Assembly (NCBI GenBank): GCA_013400975.1
Contig: WBMZ01010923.1
Coordinates: forward strand, 1 to 64,000
DNA: 64,000 nt
DNA from: Atrichornis clamosus
Lineage: Eukaryota; Chordata; Aves; Passeriformes; Menuridae
Direction of reading: 5' to 3'
Part shown: in pieces, positions 11,153 through 21,832 of the stretch
Numbering within the stretch: the first letter of the stretch is position 1
Layout: the number at the start of each line of letters is the position of its first letter
The notes under the pieces: generated by a model
What the model was told of the DNA's origin: nothing
Seen by the model: the letters and a program-made list of their open reading frames with translations, nothing else
The model's database searches: none
Program-made: the position numbers and the translations under genes

Positions 11153-12525
11153 TTCTGTTCCATTCCATCCCATTCCAAATTTTGAGTTCTGTTTTCAGAC
11201 ATCGCCGGTGAACTTTCCACTGATTTCCATTTCATATCTACTGACTACTTAGTCAAAGTCTAATGATTTTATTCCATAAACCATGTAGAAGTGTTGAAGA
11301 AAATTCCTTAAAGACTCATAAGTTCTTTTTTTCGTATTCTGGTCCACTGTAATTTGAAGTAATATGAATAAAATCCTCTTTCATCATATAACTTCCACAT
11401 ATCTAGAAAAATATATAAAGAAAATCTAGGAGTGTGAAAAGAATTAAAGAAAATAATACTTTTAAAGCAAACTTCCTACATGAAACAAACTTTGATGTAC
11501 CTGAACATATGACTTAAACTTCATTAAAAATATATGTTACAAATAAATTTAAGGAAGTTCAGACGTAAGATATAAGATCATAAACAGCAGAAAGATCACT
11601 GACAGGAGATAGGAGTTTATTTCCATAACATTTCTCTTCCTGGATATGGAAATCTTTAAAGCAGTAGCAAACATGAATAAAACTGCTCCAATTACTGATT
11701 TATGACATTTGGAAGAAGGAAAGCATAACATGAGGACAGAAAAAAGGGAAAAAAAAATTCCGTGTATTTCACCTGTGTCACAGAGGACACAACCTTCAGG
11801 AACTTTCTGTGAACAAGTAGTTTAAGCTCTTCCTGTTCATCTGGAATGACTCTTGGCTGCCACGGATTCTGCTCTTCCTGGAAGAGAAACAATTCTTACT
11901 TTACTGTACTTCCTTGAGTCAGGCTAATTCCAAAGATAATTGATTTTAAATTATTTAAAAGGAAATTTTAAGAGACCATGAAAAAATTATTATTGAGCAA
12001 TACATATAAAAGTGACATCCAGCTGGAATTTAACATTTGATTTCCTGTATTAATGCATAACTATTCAAGTAACTAGATTGGGGGCATTTCAAGATGTAGA
12101 CATCTGGAGTCCAACACTTATTTGACTGTCTTCTTGAATGACAACGTACATTTTGAAACAAAATTAGCAATTCAAAACTACCTTGAAATAGGCCCAGAGC
12201 TGTAAATTTTTAGTATCAACCACTGATCTTGCACTGACACCTGGAAGAATGAATTTTGCTAAGCTAGAAGTACATGAGGTATATTCTCTCCTCAGTGCTT
12301 CCTTTAGGAACCCTGGAACTCAATAAAATGAGAGGAAGAACTGTTAGTGTTTTGTTTCACCTTTGTCCCCCTTTTAGAGCATGCTCGTAATTTTTCTCGT
12401 CTAAATTATTCAGAATAACGTGAAGGATGTGACCTAACAGGTATGTGACGCTACAGTGTATGGTTGAAGGCTCTCCAAGCCTAAAATCTCCCAGTCTACA
12501 GCTCAGAAGAATTTTTTGAATGATT
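11153..12525. other. Unique AT-rich sequence
   Basis: No repeat family, RNA gene or convincing exon is seen. Short minus-strand frames of about 60-66 codons at 11549-11892 look like chance. Confidence 0.5.
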
Positions 12526-12740
12526 CATTTGGCTTGGATAACTCCAGGCTGAGGACGTTTGTCCTCCTCAGCATTAAGAGGAGAAATCTCAGGCAGACCT
12601 TCCTTATCAATGTTTATGATTATCTGACCAGAGGATACAGAGGAGATAGAGGCAGATCCTCTTCAGAGGGGCACAGGAATAGGACAAGGTTCGATAAACA
12701 CGAGCTGGAATGCGGGAACTTATAATTAGATACAAGGAAT
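12526..12740 (+). mobile_element. CR1 LINE internal fragment, no tail
   Basis: A divergent piece of CR1 from the ORF2/3' UTR boundary. It shows 'ctccaggctgaggacgtttg', 'gattatctgaccagagga' and 'cacaggaataggacaaggtt', which follow the order expected for the segment before the 3' UTR. It ends without a 3' tail. A 69-codon open frame covers it, but not in a pattern that suggests retained coding. Confidence 0.55.
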
Positions 12741-12979
12741 AAACATTTTCTATCATAGAAAAGTGTTTCCTTCCAGAAAAAAATACAGGGGAGAGGGGAG
12801 TTAAAATAAATAAATAATGCTTTTCATTTAGACAGAGAATTTTTACACACCTTGCATTTCATAGCTACAGTGCAACCCGTTTTAAAAATCCACTGTTGTG
12901 CATAGGAGTGAATTTTCTGGTTTAAAATTCACTAAACATGCAGTTTGCACCCCTGAAAACTGATGCACATACAATAGGA

Positions 12980-13268
12980 GACAAAAATCCGGAAACGCAG
13001 CAGGCGTGTAACCGCAGCACGGCTCCTGGCAGGCAGGCTGAGGTAGGAGATGGCTGGGGGTCACAGCTCGCAGCGCAGCAGGCGCAGGGGTCGCGGCGGA
13101 CGGGGCTGCAGGCACTAACGGGGTGCGAGGGGGCGGAGAGAGGACCGGCACCCGAAGTCGGGCAGCTCCTGAGCACAGCGAGCAGATTTACCGGGTCAGA
13201 GAGCCCGAAAGGATCCTGCTCAGGACACGGCCGGAGTCAACATCATCTCCGTCTCCCCGGAACACAGT
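12980..13268. promoter_or_regulatory. CpG-island-like patch (candidate promoter)
   Basis: I count about 25 CpG dinucleotides between 12989 and 13260, by far the highest density in the window, in sequence rich in G and C. The flanks drop abruptly to AT-rich, CpG-poor DNA. No CR1 or LTR motif is seen in it. Open frames exist on both strands (110 codons plus, 89 and 84 codons minus), as expected of any GC-rich patch, and none resembles a known protein. A perfect splice-donor motif lies 120 bases downstream on the plus strand. It could be the promoter of an unannotated transcript, an enhancer with CpG character, or a decayed GC-rich transposon. Confidence 0.4.
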
Positions 13269-13384
13269 AAATCTGTAAACTACCCAAAGAATGCAAGTAG
13301 CCTTCCTAGGCAATTCTTATTTTCTCTAGTGCCTGGCCACTGGGCAGAGTGTTGTACAAATATATAGCACATTTTCTGAATTTA

Positions 13385-13393
13385 AAGGTGAGT
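13385..13393 (+). promoter_or_regulatory. Consensus 5' splice-donor motif
   Basis: AAG|GTGAGT matches the vertebrate donor consensus at all nine positions. It lies 120 bases after the CpG-rich patch. If transcription starts in that patch on the plus strand, a first exon ending at 13387 is possible. Such motifs also occur by chance, so this is only suggestive. Confidence 0.25.
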
Positions 13394-16300
13394 CTCCTAT
13401 CTATTTTCCTTCTCCTCCTCCTCCTGAGAGACTGTTGTTTACTTAAACTCCAAAATATTTTCAGCTTCATTTTGATTTACCTTTATAGACCCAGGTGTGC
13501 CTGAAGCGATACAGAAGTTAGTTTTATGAAACTTCAGCAATATTTGGAAGGAAAGGTTTCCTAAGTAAACTATAAATATTTCCCTTAAAACAGTCCCTTA
13601 AAAAAAAAAAAGGAGAAATGCTAGAGGAATTTGTGAACGAATAAAAAATTGCTCAGAAATTTACCAAGTACAAGTTGGCTTTTCACCTAGGTTAACAACA
13701 AATGTGAATTCATTGAGACACTTTGTTTTTATATGCCGTGATTGCACAGGCTAACACGCAGACATAAAGGACTTTGGTTCAAACATTTAGTAAGAGAATA
13801 CTGTGTGCAGTGAAAGGGAAAAGTTTGAGAGGAAAATATATTAACTGGGCATAATCAGTATATTAAATTAATAGTGAGTTGTAGGATAGATACTTCCATC
13901 CCTCTAGAAGTGATTTCATAGACTGGTTGGAAGGTCTTTAGAGAAGAGTTTCTGAACCTGTGAGATGCTTCTTAGAAAGCTTCAAACTTCCACAAACAGA
14001 AACCACAACCATTTACAATGTCTTTATGCTTGCCTGCATGTCTATTGCCTAATTCATATCCACGAAATCTCTGAACGAAGCAAACATTACTTATCCTTCT
14101 TTTAAAACTGTAATTACAGTAAGGAAAATTTCAAACAAGTTTTACACTTTGCTTTTTTCAGAATGAAGGCTTAATAAGATCTGAATCCCTCAAAAATAAA
14201 AACAAATCTCTCAAACTCTGCTGCCCTTAAATTTTTTTTTAAGAGCATGATCTTAGTGTGAATCTCTTCAGTAAATTAGTAACTTGTGTGAATAAGGCAG
14301 ACAGTTACACAAAAGCTTGATCAGTTGCCTGAGATTTATGGAAGGTACTACTAAAGGGCTAAGTTTCAGAAAAGGCCAGAAAAACCCTGCATTTGTGTTT
14401 TAAACAATAATGTCACTTTACATTGTGTCTTCCTGGTTCTTTTCTATGTACAAACCACATTGTAAACAAAACTCCTGTATCATATCAAATGCTGGAATTG
14501 TTTCATAATATGTGTTCTTCCACTCACAACATTTTTAAAAGACAAATGCAGACCTATTATTTTGTTGGTTTACTCCTGGTCACTTCTGGCTTTGCTTGAG
14601 TTATCAGTGGTTTATGGATAGGCACAGAAAAGCTGTAAAAAATTACTGCCCTGTGTATATACACACAGAGAGAATATATGTCTACGTATAAAATACTGAA
14701 GAAAAAACCCATTCAAAGTGTGTAATACTCTCATGCTCTGGCAATGGAGTCACAGACACCTCGTACTTTAAACCTTACAGCACATAAAGCCAGGAAAATA
14801 CACTCCCACCTTTGCTCTACAAACAGCAGAATAAAGACATATGAAAGGCAAATATCTTGTGAAGTTCAAGCTCAGGCCCTACATGGTGATACAGGGAAGG
14901 ATTGGAACTTGTGTTATTGGTTCCTTTTTCATTAGAAAAGGGTTTTTTTAAAAAAACTGAACAGAATATTTGCAGGTCTCTTCTCTCTCTGCAGTAAATT
15001 TTATATGTCTGAGACAAGAATAGACATGCTGGCTCTTTTGAGTTTTAGGTTTTTGCCAGAAGTACCAGTGGAAACAGCATCTCCTATAAGAGAGAAAAAA
15101 GTACTCTGAAGAGTTGAGCCTGTCAAAACAGATGTAAAAAAGAATCTTGTGCTCCGTATTCAAGTAACAGAAGCTGTATATAAAAGTAATGCTCAAGAAC
15201 AGCAATAATTCTTACATTTAAATTAAGGTTTACAGTGACAGAGTGGTCTTCTGAAAAGTAATATTTTTTAGAGTGGACAGAAGAAAAGCATTAAGTTCTA
15301 TAAATATTAGAGTTCTTATTGATATGACACGAAGTTTTCTTTGCTGAATAATAAGAGGACTACTGATGAGAGAGAGGTTAATGAATATACTGAACTGCAG
15401 TTGCCATGGGAACCAGCAATGCCTTTTACCTGTGATGAGATACCGAGATAAATCAGGTGTATGTTTGTATGTCTGTGCCTGTGGGAGGAAGGTTATTGAA
15501 CTTGCAGAAATAAATTCGTGAGAGACAGACGAGAAAATGTGCTATTTCGTATTCCATCTACATCCAGAATTATCCACCCTCAAAACTGTGTCAGCAATTT
15601 AGCTGCTGCAGAGAAATAGTTTTGGGTCGGGAAAATCAACAGCTGTTTTTCTCCAAGGTCAGATGACTCAGCAGAGTAAAATTTCCTCTCAAATAAAGGA
15701 GCTTTAAAGAATGAACTCTATTTAAAAACTGAATCTACAGGTGTTTACTGTTTAATGCACACCTGGCCACAAATGCCTTCAAATCCGTAGTTATTGTATG
15801 CATTCAGATACTCTGAATTTGCCCTAGATCTTGGAATACCCATTTTATTGGGGATATGACTTCTCAAGGAAAAGTTAGGGATGTACTTTTATCAGTACAC
15901 TCCTTTGGCTCACAATCTCAAAGGCACTATAAAAGTTCTGGTGCCTCTTTATCTGATTACTAAGCAAGAGAAAAAGGTATTTTGAAAGCAATGTCACTTT
16001 CTAGGAGAGAACTTCTTCAACTTTTTCATCAAATAAAACGTATTCAAATTCAAGATCACAATGCCTTTGCATGCATTAAAAACAATCAATAAATCCTCCT
16101 GCTTCTATCAGTACCCCAATGAGAGATGATTTGATATTCAGTCAATTTCATCATCCAGATTTTGCTTTTCATCTTATTATTTCAAAGATAGTTTCATTAC
16201 TTGTAACATCACTCTAAAACCCATACTTGCAGGTGATGGAGAATTTCCATTACAGTTTTAATTTATTATGCCATTTTCTTTTCTTCAAATTTTGGCACAG

Positions 16301-18726
16301 GAAAATTGTAGTAATTCACTTAAATCTATTATGAAATGGACGGCAATAATAATGAAATCAGAATTTGCAAAGCACAAAGACCTGTAGAGGTCTCACTGGT
16401 CTAAATGTTGCTTTTAGAACACTATTATCTATGTATGAGAAGTAAAATGCAGTTGTGAGGAGGATAGGATGTGAGGAAGCAGAACTCTGAAGTGTATTAA
16501 ATCCCAGAATTACCTGAAAATTCTTTTTTTTTCTATTCTGCCACTGAAACATTCCCTTTCCCCGTCTACCTAGGAAATATTCCTTTATGAGGAATGCAGG
16601 AGGAGCTCAGCTATGGACAATCAGGAACACCTTTTTTTATTGCTGGTGTTTGCTTCCTGGGTTTTTTCCAGTGTGGCAGAGATCACTGTGGAAAGCTCTG
16701 GGTTGTGCCTGACCAGTCTGAGACACACCAGTTCCGTGTAAGGTACCATGGAATGAAGAAATGGTGAATTGCCACATGGAATGGACTCCCAGTGCTTCAA
16801 AAGCTGCTTTCAAAAAGGAAATAGAAAAACTGACGAGATTTTTTTTTTTTTTTCTTTTTAACATGACACAGTTTGGGAAAATCACAAATTTCTTCTACAT
16901 TTAACATGCTAGGAATTATTCAGTAATATCCTCTCCCTCGGTCAATTTAGTTGAAGAAATTAGATAGGCTTCATTATTTTACTTCAGGATTTGTAACTAA
17001 ATTGGCTTCTAGAGCAATTTCTCTTGCATTGCAAACCTTTTTTTTAAAGGTAGACCTAACAGAAACATACAAGCAGCATTTGTTCTAGGTAAGTCAATCA
17101 GAATTATTAATACTAAAGTCTGTAAGCATTCAAATGATCATGTTATTGAAATAATACCACAAATAATTTTTGTACATAAAGAAAGTAACCTAGAGCAGGA
17201 ATCAGAAAGGAGAAATGACAAGACAAAACTATCCTTTCTGTTTATTTTTCACTATTGCCCTGGTGACATTAACAAAATAAATCTCTGTGACTCAAGTTCC
17301 ACATGACAGATGCTAACAAGGGGTCACATGCAGACTTCCATCATCCATTCTGGACTGTTTTTACACTACACAAATTACCTTGTTTGATGCTTTAATTCAG
17401 ACTGTTAAAAATTAAAATGCAGTGTCTGAAATGACCATGATTGTTTTAGGAATGTTAAAAAAAAAAAAAACAAACCACATTAAATGCTCTAATTAATCAC
17501 TCCTAAAACAAGTTAAGATAAATAACCCATCTCTCCATCTCCAAAATTCAGCCAAATACTAAGATTGAATGAAACTCGTCTACATATGTGCATCCCTACA
17601 GATCTCCTTACTCCTTGTGCGATGATTTTTCAATAGTTATAGACAATATTTTCAAGTTTAAGATGGCCTGATGATGGCAATATCCTGCAGTAGCATCTGG
17701 AAATGTTTGCTACATATTGATGTAGAAATCACACTGCAGTCCAATAAAGCAAAAGAACCTTACCAACATGGACATAAAACAGCCCAATAGAGTTTTGATT
17801 GGTGTATTAATCTACTTTATTAAATCTAAAAGATCTGTTTTAAGACACCTAAAGGTTCATAGCCTATTCTTGTTCAACAATTAGAGTAAGAGCTGCAAGC
17901 CATGAGTCTTTAGAAACAACTTCCTCTAATGCCCATCAGGTGCAAAAGACCTTTCAAAGGACTGTTATTATTTTAAATTTTTAAAATAAAATCTGAGTCA
18001 CTCAGGTGACTTTCACACTAGAGGGTGACATAACAAGGTGAGCTAAGTACCTGTATGTGATGGAAAGCAATTTTTTTTTAAGTGCCTCTTGTGAGAGATT
18101 TTTAAAATCCTATGTTAACACCATGAATGGATTTTTTAGTACAATTTTGCACTATATTCTAGTCCTCTGATTTGCTAGCACTACACAAAATGCTTTCCCC
18201 GCCTTTTTTGACTAAATTTTGAGCCTAGAAAGTGCTTAAAGTGGAATTTTTAAATCCTAAAAGAAATTAATAATTATTAGCACAGTGAGTTTTCATAGCA
18301 GAATAATAAAAACATTTTAAAAAAAGAGAAATGATAGGTTCTACATATTCAAAGATGCCATCATTCAGGTGGCTACTACTACTTACCAATATTGCAGTGA
18401 TCATTGTCATAAGATTTAATGACACCCCTGCCTTGCAGTTTTCCTTTTCCCTCCAACCAACAACATCCTGAAGATCAGAGGAATTAAATGATTCTGTGTT
18501 ACGATTTTAGTTTCCTTAAAACCTTTTTGCTTAAAGTTTTTTCCTCCTTCCTAAACACAACGGGAGCTGTGAAGCTTAAAATGAAAGCTGAGCTGACAAG
18601 ACTCGTTTTTTCCTATGTCATGTATAATCTAATAGAGTGATATAATATTACAGTGGTGAGATTGATTACAGCTGTAAGAAATGTTTTCGTATCTGTGCTT
18701 TTAGTTTTAAAGATATCTGTGTTCAC
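13394..18726. other. Unique AT-rich sequence, no gene recognised
   Basis: More than 5 kb without a recognisable transposon. It holds a few homopolymers (about 13600, 16838, 17458) and an RFX-type motif at 15400. No frame here exceeds about 90 codons and none resembles a known protein. The low repeat content suggests it may hold unannotated conserved elements. Confidence 0.5.
15400..15413. promoter_or_regulatory. RFX-type X-box motif
   Basis: GTTGCCATGGGAAC differs at one position from the palindromic X-box bound by RFX factors (GTTGCC followed by GGCAAC). It lies in non-repetitive sequence. With no gene start nearby it would act as a distal element, if at all. A single motif match is weak evidence. 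Confidence 0.3.
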
Positions 18727-19016
18727 TTGCATGCGGGTTTTGCCTGGGATGGAGTAAATTTCCTTCATCTCCCCTGTGGGGTTGTGTTTTGGGTTTGTGC
18801 TGAAAGCAGTGTTGATAACACGGGGGCGTTGTTGTCGTTATCAGTGTTTGGGAGGAGTTCTCTGGCGCTCCCGGCAGCATGGTCACCTCTCACCCGGCCC
18901 TTTCGGTGCTCTCTGCGGTCCTCGCAGCATCACCTGTCCCACTCACTGGCTCTGAATTTGGGTGTTCTCGAGTGGTTTCCACCTCATCCTCCTGAATAGG
19001 GGATCAAAACCTCAAC
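18727..19016 (+). mobile_element. Degraded ERVL-like LTR
   Basis: The left part follows the same LTR order as the copy at 5.9 kb: 'gggttttgcctgggatggag', 'ttgtgttttgggtttgtgct', 'agcagtgttgataacac'. The middle (18840-18980) is GC-richer and cannot be matched to the usual LTR body. The right edge 'ggggatcaaaacctcaacag' resembles a mutated LTR terminus, which would make this a heavily altered solo LTR. The right boundary is uncertain. No internal retroviral sequence is present. Confidence 0.65.
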
Positions 19017-21365
19017 AGTTTATAACTCATGAGCTATTAAGGATATGTGCAATTTTCAAAAGCAACCAAGGAGATAATGATGTTTGGCCTTCACTCGCCA
19101 AACGGAAATAGCAGGCACACTTTCATGCTTGAATTCTTCCTCCATTTTCATTTTGCTTTGTATTTTCAAACAGCCAAGGACAGCAGGAAAAGTGGCAAAA
19201 ACATAGCTAATATTTATAGTTCTCTTAAAAATCTCTTCCTTTTGAGAGAACTCACTGGGTAAACCAAAAACTTTAAAAATGCTAAAAGAAGTCAATCCAA
19301 TGCAATTTTTAGCAATTCTACCACTCCCCTGGATCTTTCTTCCTGTAGAAAGATAAGGGGGTAGAGGAGTAAAAACATGTATATATAGGTTGGCTAGTCC
19401 TGAAAAACCTTTATCAACATCTTCACTCCACAAGCAAATTTCAGATTTATGAAGTTATGCTACTTCAGAAACTGCAGGAACTGATATTTTATATTTGCCT
19501 ACTTGCAGGGAACTGTACAGAAAATTTATACTTTGAGTGCATGAGCATTCAGGATACATAAAAATGAGTAAGTGTGCTTTTTGCCTTGTATTTGTGTTTT
19601 AATTGAGAATCAAAGCCAAGCTGGGGAAACATATCGTTGTTTCTACAACCACTCAACTTGACGGGGCAGATGGAAAATTGGGCTGAAAATAGAAAGCACT
19701 GGAAAGCAGTTCTTGCTGGGTGAATTTCAAATGCAGAGGTAAGGTAGAGGTGCATGCACCCAGCACAGCACACAGAGAACCACGGGCTAACGAATACACA
19801 GCTGGAGCAGGAAAATTTAATGGCAGCCTTCAGACAAGTAGAAGTGATAAAAAAGGGGTGACAGCCTGCAAGGCTTGATTTCTTGCTGAGTAAATCTTCA
19901 AGGTACATGAATAAGATGTAGTTTGCATGAATCATCTCTTAAATTCTTCAATTTTTTTTCCTAAGTAGCACAGTAAAAAGGAAAAAAAAATTAGAAAGGG
20001 AGAGGATAAATACTATATACCTGGAATACAAACATATTATCTTACCTCTGGAATTTTTGTTCCAGCTATATGTCTAGTGAACTGCTCCTTCTTCTGTCCA
20101 ATTAATGAGGTTTCCTAGAGATTTCTGTATAGAACAACTGACCTTGGGCCTTCAATACTTTTCTCTGCAACAGAAGAGATATGCTTTACTGCCTAGATCT
20201 TTTTCAGGAAATTCACTATGAAATAATATGAATTGCTATAATCAAAGCTTAGCGATAAGAAACCTGTGGCTCAGTTTTGCCTGAAGCAAACTGAAGGGAA
20301 GCACTTCACAGAGAGCAGGTATTTTTCAGGGAACATGTACCCCACACCTCAACTCACCACACGCCACAAATTACTTCCCAACACCCTTTAACACAGATAA
20401 AATTCACAACAAAAGCCACATCTCCAGCATTTCCAAGAAAGGTCATCCTAATGCCTTAGATTTCTAAAGTACCAGGACACATCACAGTCTAATTGCAAAG
20501 TGTCTGTCATTTTGACTGTAAAACAAAGTGACAATCTGTCGAAAGAGAGAGATAGATTACAGAGAATGGAAACTTTTTGTATTTTATAGATATTACATAT
20601 AGAGGGCCATACAGAGGTATGAACACTTGCACACACCCTTAACTAACAACTCTTACAACCCATGGAGTTGCTCACTTTCCAGGTTTTGACTTCAAATAAG
20701 CACTCCCAAAGCTAAAATTACATTGGCAGAGCTATCAAGCTGTCTGAAGGGGTTTTTTGCCCACATTTCAGTGTGTAGTTGAATGGATATGAAATGAGAT
20801 TGGTAAAAGAGATAATAATAAAAATCCTGAAGGAGCTGTTAGCTCATGAAAGGAAGAGTCTGCTTGTGGGCAGACAGAGATTCTCACAGCAGTGGCTGTG
20901 AGTGTTTTACAGCAAGTGATATGAAGTTTGAAAAAGAAGGATCCAATTGTCTGTTTGTTGACAAATAGAATAGAAAGGTGTGGGTTTTTTCTTTTTTTTT
21001 CTAATTTACTATCAAGGTATCGAATACATAAAATAAGATGTCAATTCCTTGGCATCACCAGTAATTTTTTGTACGTTTATAGTACACACGAAACAATACA
21101 AAATTTCTTTTTGTGCTTCACTTAAAAATTCCCTTTTGCTTCAGTCAGCTTCAGTTCACTTCCTGTCTGTCAGATAATTGCTTAGAAAGGCCAGCAGTAG
21201 CAACAAGTTGTCAAGTCACAAGTTCCCGCCCATCTGGTCAGCTGTGAAGACGCAGGAGTCCACAGAACAAAACAGAAGAGAACACAACAAAATTTGAAAG
21301 TAGCAGGTGTTTCTTGCTATTAAAAGTACTAAACATCTGTATTCAGAAAATGAAAAGGAATTTAG
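19017..21365. other. Unique AT-rich sequence, no gene recognised
   Basis: No transposon end is visible. Two overlong minus-strand frames (19056-19433 and 19549-19935, about 125 codons each) lack any recognisable domain. Neither has a convincing splice or start context. Confidence 0.5.
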
Positions 21366-21832
21366 CTGGCCAACAGGTGAAGAGGGCTTTAAACTAAAGT
21401 TGCTGGGGAAGGGAAACCTCAATCCATCCCACTCCTACCAATCTGATGCCAGGAACAGCAATGGATGCTCAGAACCTGGAGGGGAATCACAGGTCAGCAG
21501 GAGAAGAAGAGCAGCACACAGGAATTCCAGCCACTCCAGTCAGGAAGTCAGCTCCGTCAGGGCCCAACTTCAATGGAAATACACATAGCATGGGGAATAA
21601 CAGGAGGAGTAGGCAGAGTTCTTTACTCTGAGGGTGGGGAGGCCCTGGCACAGGGTGCCCAGAGAAGCTGTGGCTGCCCCTGGATCCATGGAAGTGTCCA
21701 AGGCCAGGTTGGACGGGGCTTGGAGCAACCTGGGATAGTGGGAGGTGTCCCTGCCCATGGCAGGGGTGGGGTGGGATGCTCTGTAAGGTGCCTTCCCACC
21801 CTGCTCGTTCTGGGACTCTGTGACTCAAGTAA
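21366..21832 (+). mobile_element. CR1 LINE with internal deletion: ORF1-ORF2 junction joined to 3' end
   Basis: The left part (21366 to about 21611) matches the rarely retained CR1 region before and at the start of ORF2: 'gagggctttaaactaaagtt', 'ctcaatccatcccactccta' and 'tagcatggggaataacagga'. At about 21611 it jumps directly to the 3' end: 'tctgagggtggggaggccct', 'aaggccaggttggacgggg', 'gggaggtgtccctgcccat'. It finishes in the degenerate tail 'ctgggactctgtgactc'. The endonuclease and most of the reverse transcriptase are missing. Most CR1 copies are 5'-truncated, so an internally deleted copy is unusual. The open frames over it (up to 153 codons) do not encode a working protein. Confidence 0.85.

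Noticed and set aside
12938..13270. 110-codon frame across the CpG-rich patch
   Set aside because: GC-rich DNA is poor in stop codons. Both strands are open and neither peptide is recognisable, so I kept the regulatory reading instead.
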